The position numbers were made by a program, and so were the translations under genes. Below are positions 34,337-44,088 of a DNA stretch of 64,000 nt, piece by piece (positions within the stretch are counted from its first letter, which is position 1; each line of letters begins with the position of its first letter). Where the stretch lies: NCBI RefSeq assembly GCF_037338445.1, contig NZ_CP147838.1, positions 496,001-560,000 of the forward strand. The letters are read 5' to 3'. The stretch is from Salinibaculum sp. SYNS191. Its GTDB lineage: Archaea; Halobacteriota; Halobacteria; Halobacteriales; Haloarculaceae. The notes beneath the pieces were generated by a model. The model worked only from the letters and a program-made list of their open reading frames with translations. It ran no database searches and was not told the origin of the DNA.

Positions 34337-36466
34337 ATGAGCGACCCAGCGCGCCGGAACCGTCTCGACGACGAACAGAGTCCATACCTGCAGGCACACG
34401 CCGACAACCCGGTGAACTGGCAGCCGTGGGACGAGACTGCCAGGGAAGCGGCCCGCGAGCGCGACGTCCCCATCTTCCTCTCGGTCGGCTACGCGGCCTG
34501 CCACTGGTGTCACGTGATGGCCGAGGAGAGCTTCGAGGACGACGAAGTCGCGAAGGTACTGAACGAGGACTTCGTCCCGGTGAAGGTCGACCGGGAGGAG
34601 CGCCCGGACGTCGACAGCATCTACCAGAGCATCTGCCAGCAGGTGAGCGGCCGCGGCGGCTGGCCGCTGTCTGTCTGGCTGACGCCCGACGGCCGGCCGT
34701 TCTACGTCGGGACGTACTTCCCGAAGGAGGAGAAGCGGGGCCAGCCGGGCTTTCTGGAGCTGTTGCGGGACATCCGCAACTCCTGGAACGACCCCGACCA
34801 GCGCGGGGACATGGAGGACCGCGCCGACCAGTGGACCGACGCCATCGAGGGCGACCTGGAGGAGGTGCCCGAACAGCCCGGCGAACCGCCGGGCAGCGAC
34901 GTGCTGCTGACGGCGGCGGATGCCGCGACCCGCGGGGCGGACCGTGAGCACGGCGGCTGGGGTCGCGCACAGAAGTTCCCCCAGACGGGGAACCTCCACA
35001 TCCTGATGCGCGCCGCCGAGCGGGCGGGCCGGGACACCTACCGGGATGTCGTCGAGGAGACGCTGGACGCGATGGCCGGCGGCGGCCTCTACGACCACGT
35101 CGGCGGCGGGTTCCACCGCTACACGACCGACCAGCAGTGGGTCGTCCCGCACTTCGAGAAGATGCTCTACGACAACGCCGAGATACCGCGGGCCTTCCTC
35201 GCCGGCTACCAGTTGACCGGCGAGGAGCGGTACGCGACGGTCGCCGCGGAGACGTTCGAGTTCCTCCAGCGCGAACTGCAACACCCCGACGGCGGCTTCT
35301 ACAGCACGCTCGACGCGCGAAGCGAGGGCGAGTCCGGCGAGCAGGAAGAGGGCGCGTTCTACGTCTGGACGCCGGAGGAGGTCCACGATGCGGTCGCCGA
35401 CGAGACCGCGGCGGACCTGTTCTGTGACCGCTACGGCGTGAGCCCGCGGGGGAACTTCGAGAAGGGCCAGACCGTCCTCACCGAGTCCACCAGCGTCGAC
35501 GAACTCGCCGAGGAGTACGACATGGACCCTGCGAACGTCGAGGCCGCGCTGGCGGAGGCCCGCGAGCAGGTCTTCGAGGCCCGCAGCGAACGGCCGCGTC
35601 CGGCCCGCGACGAGAAGGTGCTGGCTGGCTGGAACGGGCTCGCCATCTCCGCGCTCGCGGAGGGTGCGCTGGTGCTCGACGACGAGTACGCCGACGTGGC
35701 CGCCGACGCGCTCGGGTTCGTCCGCGACCAGCTCTGGGACGGGGACGCCGGCCGCCTCCAGCGCCGCTACAAGGACGGAGAGGCGAAAATCGACGGCTAC
35801 CTGGAGGACTACGCGTTCCTCGGGCGGGGCGCGTTCGACCTCTACCAGGCGACCGGTGACGTGGACTACCTGGCGGTGGCGATGGACCTCGCGGAGGCCA
35901 TCGTCGAGCGGTTCTGGGACGCCGACGCCGGGACGCTGTACTTCACGCCCAGCGGCGGCGAACAGCTCATCGCCCGCCCGCAGGAGGTCAGCGACCAGTC
36001 GACCCCGTCCAGTGCCGGCGTCGCGGCCTCGCTCCTGCTCGGCCTGTCGCACTTCCGGCCCGACGAGACGTTCGCGGACGTCGCCGAGAGCGTCGTCGGG
36101 ACGCACGCCTCGAAGGTGACCGCGAACCCGCTCCAGCACGCCACGCTCACGCTCGCGGCGGACAGCTACGCCACGGGGCCGCTGGAACTGACGCTCGTGG
36201 CTGTCGGCCAGCCGGCGGCGTGGCTGGAGACGCTGGGTGAGACGTACCTGGGCGACCGGCTGCTCGCGTGGCGGCCCGGCGAGGCGGAGGCGTTCGAGTC
36301 CTGGCTGACGACGCTGGGGCTCGACGAAGCGCCGCCCATCTGGGCGGAGCGGGAGATGCAAAACGGCGACCCGACCGTCTACGCCTGCCGGTCGTTCACC
36401 TGCTCGCCGCCGAAACACGAACTGGAGGCGGCGCTTTCCTGGGCCGCCGACAACGCAGGCGAGTAG
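34337..36466 (+). CDS. DUF255 thioredoxin-domain/six-hairpin protein (YyaL-like)
   Basis: The 709-residue protein starts with NRLDDEQSPYLQAHADNPVNW and has a thioredoxin-like domain with Cys55-His-Trp-Cys58 (YAACHWCHVM). It continues KVDREERPDVDSIYQ and GGWPLSVWLTPDGRPF, then an (alpha/alpha)6-barrel region with HVGGGFHRYTTDQQWVVPHF and EKMLYDNAE. This is the widespread YyaL/spermatogenesis-associated protein 20 family, of unknown activity and proposed to combine redox and sugar-binding modules. The stop directly abuts the stop of the convergent thioredoxin-like gene. Confidence 0.92.
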   Translation: MSDPARRNRLDDEQSPYLQAHADNPVNWQPWDETAREAARERDVPIFLSVGYAACHWCHVMAEESFEDDEVAKVLNEDFVPVKVDREERPDVDSIYQSICQQVSGRGGWPLSVWLTPDGRPFYVGTYFPKEEKRGQPGFLELLRDIRNSWNDPDQRGDMEDRADQWTDAIEGDLEEVPEQPGEPPGSDVLLTAADAATRGADREHGGWGRAQKFPQTGNLHILMRAAERAGRDTYRDVVEETLDAMAGGGLYDHVGGGFHRYTTDQQWVVPHFEKMLYDNAEIPRAFLAGYQLTGEERYATVAAETFEFLQRELQHPDGGFYSTLDARSEGESGEQEEGAFYVWTPEEVHDAVADETAADLFCDRYGVSPRGNFEKGQTVLTESTSVDELAEEYDMDPANVEAALAEAREQVFEARSERPRPARDEKVLAGWNGLAISALAEGALVLDDEYADVAADALGFVRDQLWDGDAGRLQRRYKDGEAKIDGYLEDYAFLGRGAFDLYQATGDVDYLAVAMDLAEAIVERFWDADAGTLYFTPSGGEQLIARPQEVSDQSTPSSAGVAASLLLGLSHFRPDETFADVAESVVGTHASKVTANPLQHATLTLAADSYATGPLELTLVAVGQPAAWLETLGETYLGDRLLAWRPGEAEAFESWLTTLGLDEAPPIWAEREMQNGDPTVYACRSFTCSPPKHELEAALSWAADNAGE

Positions 36467-36862
36467 TTACGCGTCGTCCTCGACGGGGCCGAGTTCCGCT
36501 TCGATTTCGTCGGCCAGGTAGACCGCGATGGGGACCGGCTCGTCCTCGACGAAGCGGGCTATCTCCTCGCCCTCGTACTCGACGACCACGGTGGGGATGT
36601 ACTCGATGCCGTACTCCTCGACGCCCTCGCCCTGCTTGTCCTGGTCCAGCGGGTAGTGGTGGACGTTCTCCCCGGGGATTTCCGCGGCCTCCAGCGCCGC
36701 GCCGAAGTCCGGCAGTTGCGACCGGCAGTCCTTGCACCAGTCGCCGCCCCAGACATGGACGACCAGGTCCGGGCCGTAGGCGGTGAGTACGTCGACCGTG
36801 TCCGGGTAGGCGTCCGCCGCCCACACGGGGTTGGGTTCCATCGTTTCGAGTGACATTGCCAT
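36467..36862 (-). CDS. Thioredoxin-fold protein with CKDC active site
   Basis: The 131-residue product contains DLVVHVWGGDWCKDCRSQL with Cys43-Lys-Asp-Cys46, the cis-Pro loop EYIPTVVVEYEGEEIARF and an acidic C-terminus. The fold and CxxC position are those of thioredoxin, but CKDC instead of CGPC suggests a changed redox potential or a specialised partner. It is tail-to-tail with the DUF255 gene with no base between the stop codons. Two ATGs (36862 and 36856) are possible. Confidence 0.85.
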   Translation of the reverse strand: MAMSLETMEPNPVWAADAYPDTVDVLTAYGPDLVVHVWGGDWCKDCRSQLPDFGAALEAAEIPGENVHHYPLDQDKQGEGVEEYGIEYIPTVVVEYEGEEIARFVEDEPVPIAVYLADEIEAELGPVEDDA

Positions 36863-36973
36863 TGGCGGTCATTGGACGCGGTGTGATTTAACGGCAGCGT
36901 CCCGCCACCGAGGCGACGGCACGCACTGCCGGTGGCAGACAGCGTTTAAACGGGGCTGGCGTACGTGCGGTCG

Positions 36974-37882
36974 ATGGACGACAGCATTCTCGACACAGTG
37001 GGGTCGCCGCTGGTGGCCGTCGACGCCCCGGCGGGGACGACGATAGCGGCGAAGGTGGAGTCGTTCAATCCCGGCGGGTCCGCCAAGGACCGCCCGGCAC
37101 TGGCGATGGTCGAGGCCGCCGAGGAGTCCGGTGACCTCTCGGCGGGTGACACCATCGTCGAACCGACGAGCGGCAACACCGGCATCGGGCTGGCGATGGT
37201 CGGCGCGGCGAAGGGCTACGACGTCCGCCTCGTCATGCCCGCCTCGAAGTCCCCGGAGCGCCGCCAGATAATGAAGGCCTACGGGGCGGACCTGGAACTG
37301 GTAGAGGGGACCATCAGCGACTGCCGCGAGCGGGCCGACGAACTGGACGCCCGCGAGGATTTCGTCCAGATGCGACAGTTCGAGAACCCGGCGAATCCCG
37401 GGTCCCACTACGAGACGACCGGCCCGGAGATAATCGAACAACTGGGCGAGCGAACGCCCGACGCGCTGGTCGCCGGCGTCGGAACCGGCGGGACCATCAC
37501 CGGTATCGGCCGCCGCCTCCGTGAGGCGTTCCCGGACGTCGACGTCGTCGCCGTGGAACCGGAAGACAGCGCCGTCCTCTCGGGCGGCGACCCGAGCGAC
37601 GACGACTTCCAGGGGATGGGACCGGGCTTCGTCAGCGAGAACCTGGACGTTGACCTGCTGGACAGCGTGGAGACGGTGGGCATCGAAGCGGCAGAGGCGG
37701 AGTGTCGTCGCCTCGCCCGCGAGGAGGGAATTCTCGTCGGACAGTCCTCCGGCGGGTCGCTCGTCGCGGCGAAGCGCTACGCCGAGCAGTTGCGCGAGAA
37801 GGTCGACGACCCGCTGGTCGTCACGGTCTTCTGGGACTCCGGCGAGCGGTACATGTCGACCGGCATGTTCGACGAGGAGTGA
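36974..37882 (+). CDS. Cysteine synthase family PLP enzyme
   Basis: The 302-residue protein is a fold-type II PLP enzyme. The Schiff-base Lys38 lies in NPGGSAKDRPAL. PTSGNTGIGLAMVGAAKGYD binds the substrate carboxylate, and GVGTGGTITGIGRRLRE holds the phosphate. The family makes cysteine from O-acetylserine or O-phosphoserine and sulfide, and the acceptor is not clear here. A TATA box GTTTAAAC (36944-36951) at 27 bases supports the leaderless ATG at 36974. Confidence 0.9.
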   Translation: MDDSILDTVGSPLVAVDAPAGTTIAAKVESFNPGGSAKDRPALAMVEAAEESGDLSAGDTIVEPTSGNTGIGLAMVGAAKGYDVRLVMPASKSPERRQIMKAYGADLELVEGTISDCRERADELDAREDFVQMRQFENPANPGSHYETTGPEIIEQLGERTPDALVAGVGTGGTITGIGRRLREAFPDVDVVAVEPEDSAVLSGGDPSDDDFQGMGPGFVSENLDVDLLDSVETVGIEAAEAECRRLAREEGILVGQSSGGSLVAAKRYAEQLREKVDDPLVVTVFWDSGERYMSTGMFDEE

Positions 37883-37889
37883 GTCGGGG

Positions 37890-38444
37890 TCAGGCGTCGA
37901 ACTCGGCTTCGGTGACGCGGACCGTCAGCGTCTCCTCGACGTCCCGCAGGTCGTACTCCGGTATCGTCTCACCGGTCCGGGCGACGAGCATCGGCTCGAC
38001 GAGTCGGGGTGGCTGCTCCTGCGTGGGCTCCGTTTCCTCCGCGTCCTCGTCGTCAGTCGCTTCGCTCCCAGCACTGTCGGCTTCGTCGGCGTCGTCCGCG
38101 GTCGCGTCGGGTCGCTCGACGCCGTAGACCTTCAGGAAGCGCCCGGTGTCGGCGGCGTCGACCCGGTTGTCGCGGATGGCCCTCGCGAGGTCCCGCGAGA
38201 GCCACTCGGTCTCGGAGATGGACGGCTCCTCGACGAAGGCGGCGTCGACGAAGCGGACGAGGTACCAGTCGAGGTCGTTCAGCAGCGCGACGGCGGCCCC
38301 CAGGCTCACCGTCTCGATGCCGACGGCGTTCTCGAATGGCTCGCGCAGGTCGTAGGTCACGAGCGCGTTGCGTGCCGTCTCCCGGGAGAGAAGTTCGTAG
38401 CGGAGGTTCACGTCGTCGTCGCCGAGGAGACAGACGCGCGTCAT
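37890..38444 (-). CDS. DUF5804 family haloarchaeal protein
   Basis: The 184-residue protein begins MTRVCLLGDDDVNLRYELLS, followed by TYDLREPFENAVGIETVSLG, NDLDWYLVRFVDAAFV and SISETEWLSRDLARAIRDN. An acidic Ser/Asp/Glu linker at about 115-145 and a short C-terminal strand segment complete it. The N-terminal pattern is that of DUF5804, a haloarchaeal family with no known role. Its stop lies seven bases from the convergent cysteine synthase stop. Confidence 0.82.
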   Translation of the reverse strand: MTRVCLLGDDDVNLRYELLSRETARNALVTYDLREPFENAVGIETVSLGAAVALLNDLDWYLVRFVDAAFVEEPSISETEWLSRDLARAIRDNRVDAADTGRFLKVYGVERPDATADDADEADSAGSEATDDEDAEETEPTQEQPPRLVEPMLVARTGETIPEYDLRDVEETLTVRVTEAEFDA

Positions 38445-38795
38445 GGTGAGTGCCAGCGGCGGACGGGCAAAAGCGGTTACGCTCGATACCCGGCGGAGTC
38501 CGCGAGGGACGCCGGCAGACAACGGAGAATCCGCCATTTCCGTGTGTAACCCGGAGTCCGACGGGAGCGACCGACGCCGCCAGTCGATCACCTGACGCGT
38601 CATCGCGCAGATATACCCCGACCAGCCGATTTATTGTCGTGGTCGCCCAACGGGGTGATGGGTCGGCAGTCAGGTTCCGGTTCCCACGAGACCGTGCCTC
38701 TGACAGCACATACCGGTCGCCTGGGAGAACAACGACTGCCGCCACCCAGGGGCGGGGTCGCGTGGGACGACCGCCGTCCGTTTCTCTCCGGAGTG
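38445..38795. other. Intergenic region with an unassigned plus-strand TATA element
   Basis: These 351 bases contain the minus-strand promoter of the DUF5804 gene. A plus-strand GATTTATTG near 38627-38635 looks like a TATA box but precedes no convincing gene. The open frame that follows runs antisense through the SAM synthetase gene. The DNA is GC-rich with short inverted segments (for example CCGCCACCCAGGGGCGGGG) but no recognised RNA family. A small transcript converging on the SAM synthetase gene cannot be excluded. Confidence 0.35.
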
Positions 38796-39998
38796 TCAGA
38801 ACGTCGCCAGTTCGTCCTCGATGACGCGGCGCGTGATGCCCGTGACGTTGGCCAGTTCGTCGTCCATGGCGTCTTCGATGGACGATTGGATGTCGGTAAT
38901 CGTCACGCCCGACTCGGTGACGACCTCGGCGTCGGCGACGTGTGGCTGGTCGATGGGCTTGCCAATTTGACTGAGCAGGCGGACCTGAAGCTGGCGGATG
39001 CCGTCGACCTCGTCGACGACGGATTCGGCGATTTCGGTGCTCAGGAGGTTGTAAATCTTGCCGATGTGGTTGACGGGGTTCTTCCCGCTGGTGGCCTCCA
39101 TGCTCATCGGGCGATTCGGCGTGATGAGACCGTTTGCGCGGTTACCACGGCCGACGGAGCCGTCGTCGCCCTGTTCGGCGCTGGTGCCGGTCGTCGTCAG
39201 GTAGATGGCCCCCTCCTCGTAGTCGTCGGCGGTGTTGACGTGGACGGTCACGTCGCGGTCGGTGTACTCCGTCGCCATCTCGGTGACGAACTCGCGGACG
39301 CCCTCGACGGCCTCCTGGTAGACCATCATGTCGTCGATGAACCGGTCTATCATCGCGACGGCGACGGTCACGTCGATGTGGTCGCCCTCGCGCTTGCCCA
39401 TCACCTTGATGTCCTCGCCGATTTCGGGGTTTTCCTCGCTGTACTCGCCGTTGAGGCGCTTCTCCGTGTTGTAGACGATTTGCTCGGTCTCGGTCAGCGG
39501 CGCGTGGCCGACGCCGTAGGAGGTGTCGTTGGCCATCGGGACCGCGCCCTCCTCTCCGAAGACCTCCTGGAGGTCGCCGCTGCCCTCGCCGAGGCGGATG
39601 TCGACGACGATGTCGGAGCCGACGTCCAGTTCCGGGAAGTTCTCGTCGAGGTACCTGCGGGCGGCGTCGAGGCCGATGGTCTCGGCCGGAATCCGCTGGC
39701 CGTCGTAGGCCTTCGTGGCCCGGCCGACGATGAGCAGGTAGATGGGTTCGAGCATCTCGCCGCCGCCGAAGGCGGGCGCGCTGGACCCGGCGACCAGTTG
39801 CGTCTCGTCGGTGTTGAAGTGCAGGACCTTCCCGAAGCGGTCGAGGTAGGTCTGGGCGAGCGCCCGGGAGACGGTCTCGGCGACCCCGTCGCAGATAGAG
39901 TCGGGGTGGCCGATGCCCTTCCGCTCGACGATTTCGACCTCCTGGTCCTCGACGGCCTCTCCCGCCGCTCGCTGTACGTGGATGTTCCGTTCGGTCAT
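38796..39998 (-). CDS. mat: Archaeal S-adenosylmethionine synthetase
   Basis: The 400-residue enzyme makes SAM from methionine and ATP. It is the archaeal type, distinct from bacterial MetK, with [20 protein letters not shown] near the N-terminus, [40 protein letters not shown] and [20 protein letters not shown]. The length is as expected. It starts at the ATG at 39996-39998 and is divergent from nothing close; the CYTH protein gene lies 70 bases upstream on the same strand. Confidence 0.95.
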   Translation of the reverse strand: MTERNIHVQRAAGEAVEDQEVEIVERKGIGHPDSICDGVAETVSRALAQTYLDRFGKVLHFNTDETQLVAGSSAPAFGGGEMLEPIYLLIVGRATKAYDGQRIPAETIGLDAARRYLDENFPELDVGSDIVVDIRLGEGSGDLQEVFGEEGAVPMANDTSYGVGHAPLTETEQIVYNTEKRLNGEYSEENPEIGEDIKVMGKREGDHIDVTVAVAMIDRFIDDMMVYQEAVEGVREFVTEMATEYTDRDVTVHVNTADDYEEGAIYLTTTGTSAEQGDDGSVGRGNRANGLITPNRPMSMEATSGKNPVNHIGKIYNLLSTEIAESVVDEVDGIRQLQVRLLSQIGKPIDQPHVADAEVVTESGVTITDIQSSIEDAMDDELANVTGITRRVIEDELATF

Positions 39999-40068
39999 TA
40001 CTGCTCGCTTTGGATGGGGCGCGTCTATAACTTTCGGAAACCAAAATGCCGATTTTGATAACCCGTAG

Positions 40069-40602
40069 TTATTCAGCAGCCAGCAGGAGGCCGAGATAGG
40101 AGGTGCGAATCTGCTCGTCGGGGTCGACTCCGAGCGAGTCCATGACGTCGCGTGCGCCGTTGCGTGCGGTCTCGACGTCCGATTCCGTCTCCGTCTCGAC
40201 TTCCACGAACTCGCCGAGTCCCTCGACGGTGTCGAGCGAGACGGTGTACCCGCGGACGTGGTACCGCGTGCGCTCCTTGCGGACCGTCGCGGCGGGTTCG
40301 TAGCCCAGTCCGGAGAGGATGTCCGCGAGCCCGTCCGAGTCCGCGACGGCCGTCTCGGCCTCCTCGCGGGTCTTCGACTCGGCCTCCACGAGCGGTCCCT
40401 TGTAGGTCAGACACGTCGTCACGCCGTCGTCGCGCTCCTCGCGGACGCGAAGCGCCTCGTCGGTCTCCGCGAAGTCGCGGTCGGGGGCGTCGTAGTAAGT
40501 GTCCTCCTGGACGACGGTCCCGACGCGGTCGGCGTTGCTGTCGTCCAGCCGGCTGCGGACCCGCTCGTGGTCGGCGCGAACCTTCAGTTCGACCTCGTAC
40601 AT
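40069..40602 (-). CDS. CYTH-domain protein (class IV adenylate cyclase-like)
   Basis: The 177-residue protein begins MYEVELKVRADHERVRSRLD. It carries QEDTYYDAPDRDF, ALRVREERD, CLTYKGPL and GLGEFVEVETE, the charged strand motifs that line the CYTH tunnel. Members act on triphosphates: CyaB adenylate cyclases, thiamine triphosphatases or polyphosphatases. cAMP formation is possible but not demonstrated for most archaeal members. Start ATG 40600-40602. Confidence 0.87.
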   Translation of the reverse strand: MYEVELKVRADHERVRSRLDDSNADRVGTVVQEDTYYDAPDRDFAETDEALRVREERDDGVTTCLTYKGPLVEAESKTREEAETAVADSDGLADILSGLGYEPAATVRKERTRYHVRGYTVSLDTVEGLGEFVEVETETESDVETARNGARDVMDSLGVDPDEQIRTSYLGLLLAAE

Positions 40603-40730
40603 ACGGCGAGGGTTGGTGGCCCCGAACAAAAGCGACCGGGAACGGTCGCGGCGGCTCCTCGGCGGTCGGGGGGGCCCGTGACTGTCGGAGAAACGTTGTG
40701 CTTAAGAGTGCAACGACTGACGAACACGGT

Positions 40731-41744
40731 ATGAGCAACGACTCCGAGGCCGAGGAGGCCGACGACGACGAGACCCAGCACGAAGAGACAGAAGCGGCCG
40801 AGGAAGAAGTGGAGGAGGAAGAAGCCGAGGAGGAAGTCGAAGGGCTGCAGGACGGCGACTTCATCAAACTCGCCTACACCGCTCGCACCGTCGAGGATGG
40901 CGACCTCGTCGACACGACCGACGAGGAGGTCGCGGAGGAGGCCGACATCGACACCGAGGGCCAGGAGTTCGCGCCCCGGACCATCGTCCTCGGACAGGGT
41001 CACATCTTCGAGTCCGTCGAGGAGGACGTCATCGGCAAGGACGTCGGCGACTCCGGCAGCGTCGTCGTCTCCGCCGAGGAGGCCTTCGGCGAGTACGACG
41101 ACGAGCAGGTCCGTACCGTCAGCAAGGACAAGATTCCGGAGGACGACCGCTACCCCGGCGCACAGGTCCAGATTGACCAGCAACAGGGCTTCGTCGAGAC
41201 CATCATCGGCGGCCGCGCCCGCGTCGACTTCAACCACCCGCTGGCCGGCGAGGAAATCGAGTACGAGTACGAGATCGTCGGCGAGGTCACCGACCGCCAG
41301 GACAAGGCGGAGGGCCTCATCGACATGATGCTCGACCTGGACCTCGACGTCTTCTTCCAGACTGACACGGTCGAAGAAGAACAGATGGTCGAAAGCGAGG
41401 ACGACGAAGACGAGGAAGGCGACGAGGACGAGGAGAGCGAACCCGAGTTCGAGACCGTCGAAGTCGAGAAGGAGACGCTGTACATCGAGGCGACCCCGCA
41501 GCTCTCGATGAACCAGCAGTGGATGATGGGCAAGCAGCAGATCGCCCAGCAGCTGACCCAGCTGCTCGACATCGACCGCATCATCGTCCAGGAGGAACTC
41601 GGCGGTGGCGGCATGGGCATGCCCGGCATGATGGGCGGCATGGGCGGCGGCGCCGGCGGTGCCGACCTCGAAGCCGCGCTCGAAGACGCCGACATCGACG
41701 CCGACGAACTGGCCGAGGACCTGCCCGACGACCTCGAAGAGTAA
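40731..41744 (+). CDS. FKBP-type peptidyl-prolyl isomerase with long acidic and Met/Gly-rich extensions
   Basis: This 337-residue protein has a strongly acidic N-terminus (about 37 residues), then an FKBP/SlyD-type domain with GDFIKLAYTARTVEDGDLVD, PRTIVLGQGHIFESVEEDVI, an inserted flap with KIPEDDRYPGAQVQID, and RVDFNHPLAGEEIEYEYEIV. After the catalytic part come further acidic blocks, an extra domain (TLYIEATPQLSMNQQWMMG) and a GGGGMGMPGMMGGMGGGAGG stretch. It likely combines proline isomerase and holdase activity. TATA CTTAAG 40701-40706 supports a leaderless ATG at 40731. Confidence 0.9.
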   Translation: MSNDSEAEEADDDETQHEETEAAEEEVEEEEAEEEVEGLQDGDFIKLAYTARTVEDGDLVDTTDEEVAEEADIDTEGQEFAPRTIVLGQGHIFESVEEDVIGKDVGDSGSVVVSAEEAFGEYDDEQVRTVSKDKIPEDDRYPGAQVQIDQQQGFVETIIGGRARVDFNHPLAGEEIEYEYEIVGEVTDRQDKAEGLIDMMLDLDLDVFFQTDTVEEEQMVESEDDEDEEGDEDEESEPEFETVEVEKETLYIEATPQLSMNQQWMMGKQQIAQQLTQLLDIDRIIVQEELGGGGMGMPGMMGGMGGGAGGADLEAALEDADIDADELAEDLPDDLEE

Positions 41745-41866
41745 CGCAGCAGCGAGAGAGGCTGTCGGTCCCCGACGCGGACGCTTCTCGAACCGTCACA
41801 GTGACAGAGAGCGGCAGGACCGTCTGCGAGGGACCCGGGAAGGGGGACAGGACAGCAGAAGGGGGG

Positions 41867-42328
41867 TCAGACCAGGATGTGCGCGGCGAGGTTCTCGCGG
41901 ATGATGGTGTCGCAGTACTCACAGCGGACGCCGTCGTCCAGCACCTCGAAGCGGGAGTCGACCGGCTCCTCCTCGGTCGTGATGCAGTTGTGGTTGGGGC
42001 ACTGGAGGATGCCGGTGACGTGGTCGGGGCGCTCGACGAGGTGCTTGTCGACCACGTCGTAGTCGCGGATGATGTTGACCGTCGCCGCGGGCGCGATGAG
42101 CGAGAGGACGTCGAGTTCGCTCTGTGAGAGTTCGCGGTTCTCGACCTTGACGACGTCCTTGCGGCCGAGGCGGTCCGAGGGGACGTTCATCCCGATGGAG
42201 ACGACTTCCCCGGCGGTGCCGTCGATGCCGAGGATGGCGAGGACGTTCAGCGCCTGTCCGCCGGCGATGTGGTCGATGACGGTGCCGTTCTCGATTTTGC
42301 TGACGCGAAGCTGGCGGTCGTCTGTCAT
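41867..42328 (-). CDS. pyrI: Aspartate carbamoyltransferase regulatory chain
   Basis: The 153-residue allosteric subunit has the nucleotide-binding N-terminal domain ([40 protein letters not shown]). The C-terminal zinc domain has four cysteines (CPNHNC, and CEYC near the end). It transmits CTP/ATP control to PyrB. Its ATG overlaps the pyrB stop in an ATGA arrangement, so translation is coupled. Confidence 0.96.
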   Translation of the reverse strand: MTDDRQLRVSKIENGTVIDHIAGGQALNVLAILGIDGTAGEVVSIGMNVPSDRLGRKDVVKVENRELSQSELDVLSLIAPAATVNIIRDYDVVDKHLVERPDHVTGILQCPNHNCITTEEEPVDSRFEVLDDGVRCEYCDTIIRENLAAHILV

Positions 42329-43239
42329 TGGTCACCTCCGAGCAGCATGTCCAGAAGCGCCATCCGGACCGGGACGGCGTTGTGAGCCTGCTGGAAGTAG
42401 TTGGCGTGGCTGGTCTCGTCGACGTCGTAGGCGATCTCGTCGACGCGGGGCAGTGGGTGCATGACCGTGAGGTCGTCCTTGGCTGCTTCGAGCGTCCCGG
42501 CGTCGATCTGGTACTGGCCGGCGACCTCGCGGTACTCGCTCTCGTCGGGGAACCGCTCGCGCTGGATGCGGGTGACGTAGAGCACGTCCAGGCTCGGCAG
42601 GATGTCGTCGAGTTCGGTGTGTTCCTTGATGGACGACCCGGCCTCGTGGAGGTCGTAGCGGACGTTCCGCGGGAGTTTGAGGCTGTCGGGGCTGACGAAG
42701 TGCTGGCGCGTGTCGAAGTTCGTCAGTGCGTAGGCCAGCGAGTGGACGGTCCGCCCGTACTTCAGGTCGCCCATGATGCCGATTGTGAGGTCGTCCAGGC
42801 CGGCGTTCTCCCGGATGGTGTAGAGGTCGAGCAGCGTCTGTGTCGGGTGCTGGCCGGCCCCGTCGCCGCCGTTGATGAGCGGCACGTCGACGTGTTCGGT
42901 GGCCATCTTCGCCGACCCCTCGCTGGGGTGGCGAAGCACCAGCGCGTCGGCGTAGCCCTCGACGACGCGGACGGTGTCGGCGAGGCTCTCACCTTTCTTG
43001 ACGCTGGAGTACTCGACCGGCCCCATGTCGACGATGTCCCCGCCCAGCCGCTTGATGGCGGCGCTGAAACTCATCTTCGTCCGCGTGCTCGGCTCGAAGA
43101 ACAGCAGGCCGAGGAGGGCGTTCGGATGTCGGTCCGCGTAGGCCCCCGGGTCGCTCGCGATGTCGCTCGCGCGGTCCAGGACGGTCTCGATGTCCGCCCG
43201 CGAGAGCTGTTTCGCGCTGATGATGTGGTCCTGGCGCAT
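42325..43239 (-). CDS. pyrB: Aspartate carbamoyltransferase catalytic chain
   Basis: This 304-residue enzyme condenses carbamoyl phosphate and aspartate, the first committed step of pyrimidine synthesis. It shows the carbamoyl-phosphate site [27 protein letters not shown], the segment [37 protein letters not shown] and [10 protein letters not shown]. The first gene of the pyrBI pair, it is divergent from the ParA-like ATPase with a 77-base gap. Confidence 0.97.
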   Translation of the reverse strand: MRQDHIISAKQLSRADIETVLDRASDIASDPGAYADRHPNALLGLLFFEPSTRTKMSFSAAIKRLGGDIVDMGPVEYSSVKKGESLADTVRVVEGYADALVLRHPSEGSAKMATEHVDVPLINGGDGAGQHPTQTLLDLYTIRENAGLDDLTIGIMGDLKYGRTVHSLAYALTNFDTRQHFVSPDSLKLPRNVRYDLHEAGSSIKEHTELDDILPSLDVLYVTRIQRERFPDESEYREVAGQYQIDAGTLEAAKDDLTVMHPLPRVDEIAYDVDETSHANYFQQAHNAVPVRMALLDMLLGGDQ

Positions 43240-43316
43240 CGCTCTGATGGGTGTTCCGGATGGTCTTCAATCTCCCGGACCAGGTTTCTTGAGCGAAGAC
43301 GCGACCACCGACGACC

Positions 43317-44036
43317 ATGTTCGCACTCACCGGCGGCAAGGGCGGCAGTGGCAAGACGACGGCGGCGCTCGGACTGGCGCGGGCGCTGGCGGCGGATGGT
43401 GCCGACCCACTCGTGGTCGACGCCGACGTCGGCCTGCCCGACGCACACCTGCTGGCGGGCGTCGACCGCGACCCGACCTGGGACCAGGTGGCACGCGGCG
43501 AGCCAGTCACACGAGTCTACCAGCGGTCGGCCGAACTCGGCGGCATCGCGGTCCTGCCGGCGGGCACCCGCGACCTGCTCGGGCCGGCACTGGAGGCGGC
43601 AAGCGACTGGCACGGCCCCGTCCTCGTCGACTGTCCTGCGGGTGCGGGTCCGGGGACTGCGACGCCGCTGCGACACGCCGAGGGTGCCGTCCTCGCCACG
43701 ACGGCGGCCCCGGCGGCGCTGTCGGACGCCGAAAAGACCGCCCGCGTCGCGGAGCGCCTGGACGCGCCCGTACTGGCCGCGCTCGTCCGGGACACTCGCG
43801 AGACGACCGCTCTCCCCTTCGAGTGCCCCCACGTCGAACGGGTGCCCGCAATCGACCTCGCGGAGTCGGGCGAGCCGGCGCTCCGGACGGTGCTCGACGA
43901 CCCGCGCGTCAGGGCCGCTCACCAGTCGGTCGCGGCGTCGCTTCTGGACCCGGAGGGCACAGCCTCCACGAGGCGGCGTCGGTCGGCCGACTCCCGGCGG
44001 AAGTCGCGGTCGGCTGGCGGCACGAAGAATCGTTGA
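43317..44036 (+). CDS. MinD/ParA-family P-loop ATPase
   Basis: The 239-residue protein begins MFALTGGKGGSGKTTAALGL, a deviant Walker A with the signature lysine (residues 6-14). It has DADVGLPDAHLLAGV and VLVDCPAGAGPGTATPL as switch and Walker B segments. The C-terminus is a basic, Arg/Ser-rich tail (TRRRRSADSRRKSRSAG) rather than the amphipathic MinD membrane helix. Haloarchaea have several MinD homologues with roles in positioning surface structures, and this one's cargo is unknown. Confidence 0.88.
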   Translation: MFALTGGKGGSGKTTAALGLARALAADGADPLVVDADVGLPDAHLLAGVDRDPTWDQVARGEPVTRVYQRSAELGGIAVLPAGTRDLLGPALEAASDWHGPVLVDCPAGAGPGTATPLRHAEGAVLATTAAPAALSDAEKTARVAERLDAPVLAALVRDTRETTALPFECPHVERVPAIDLAESGEPALRTVLDDPRVRAAHQSVAASLLDPEGTASTRRRRSADSRRKSRSAGGTKNR

Positions 44037-44088
44037 CGATAACGGGGACGGAATCTTTAACGGTGGGTAGCGAAAACTGTACGGTGGT

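Noticed and set aside
38634..40058. Plus-strand frame across the SAM synthetase gene
   Set aside because: Antisense shadow; no family features.
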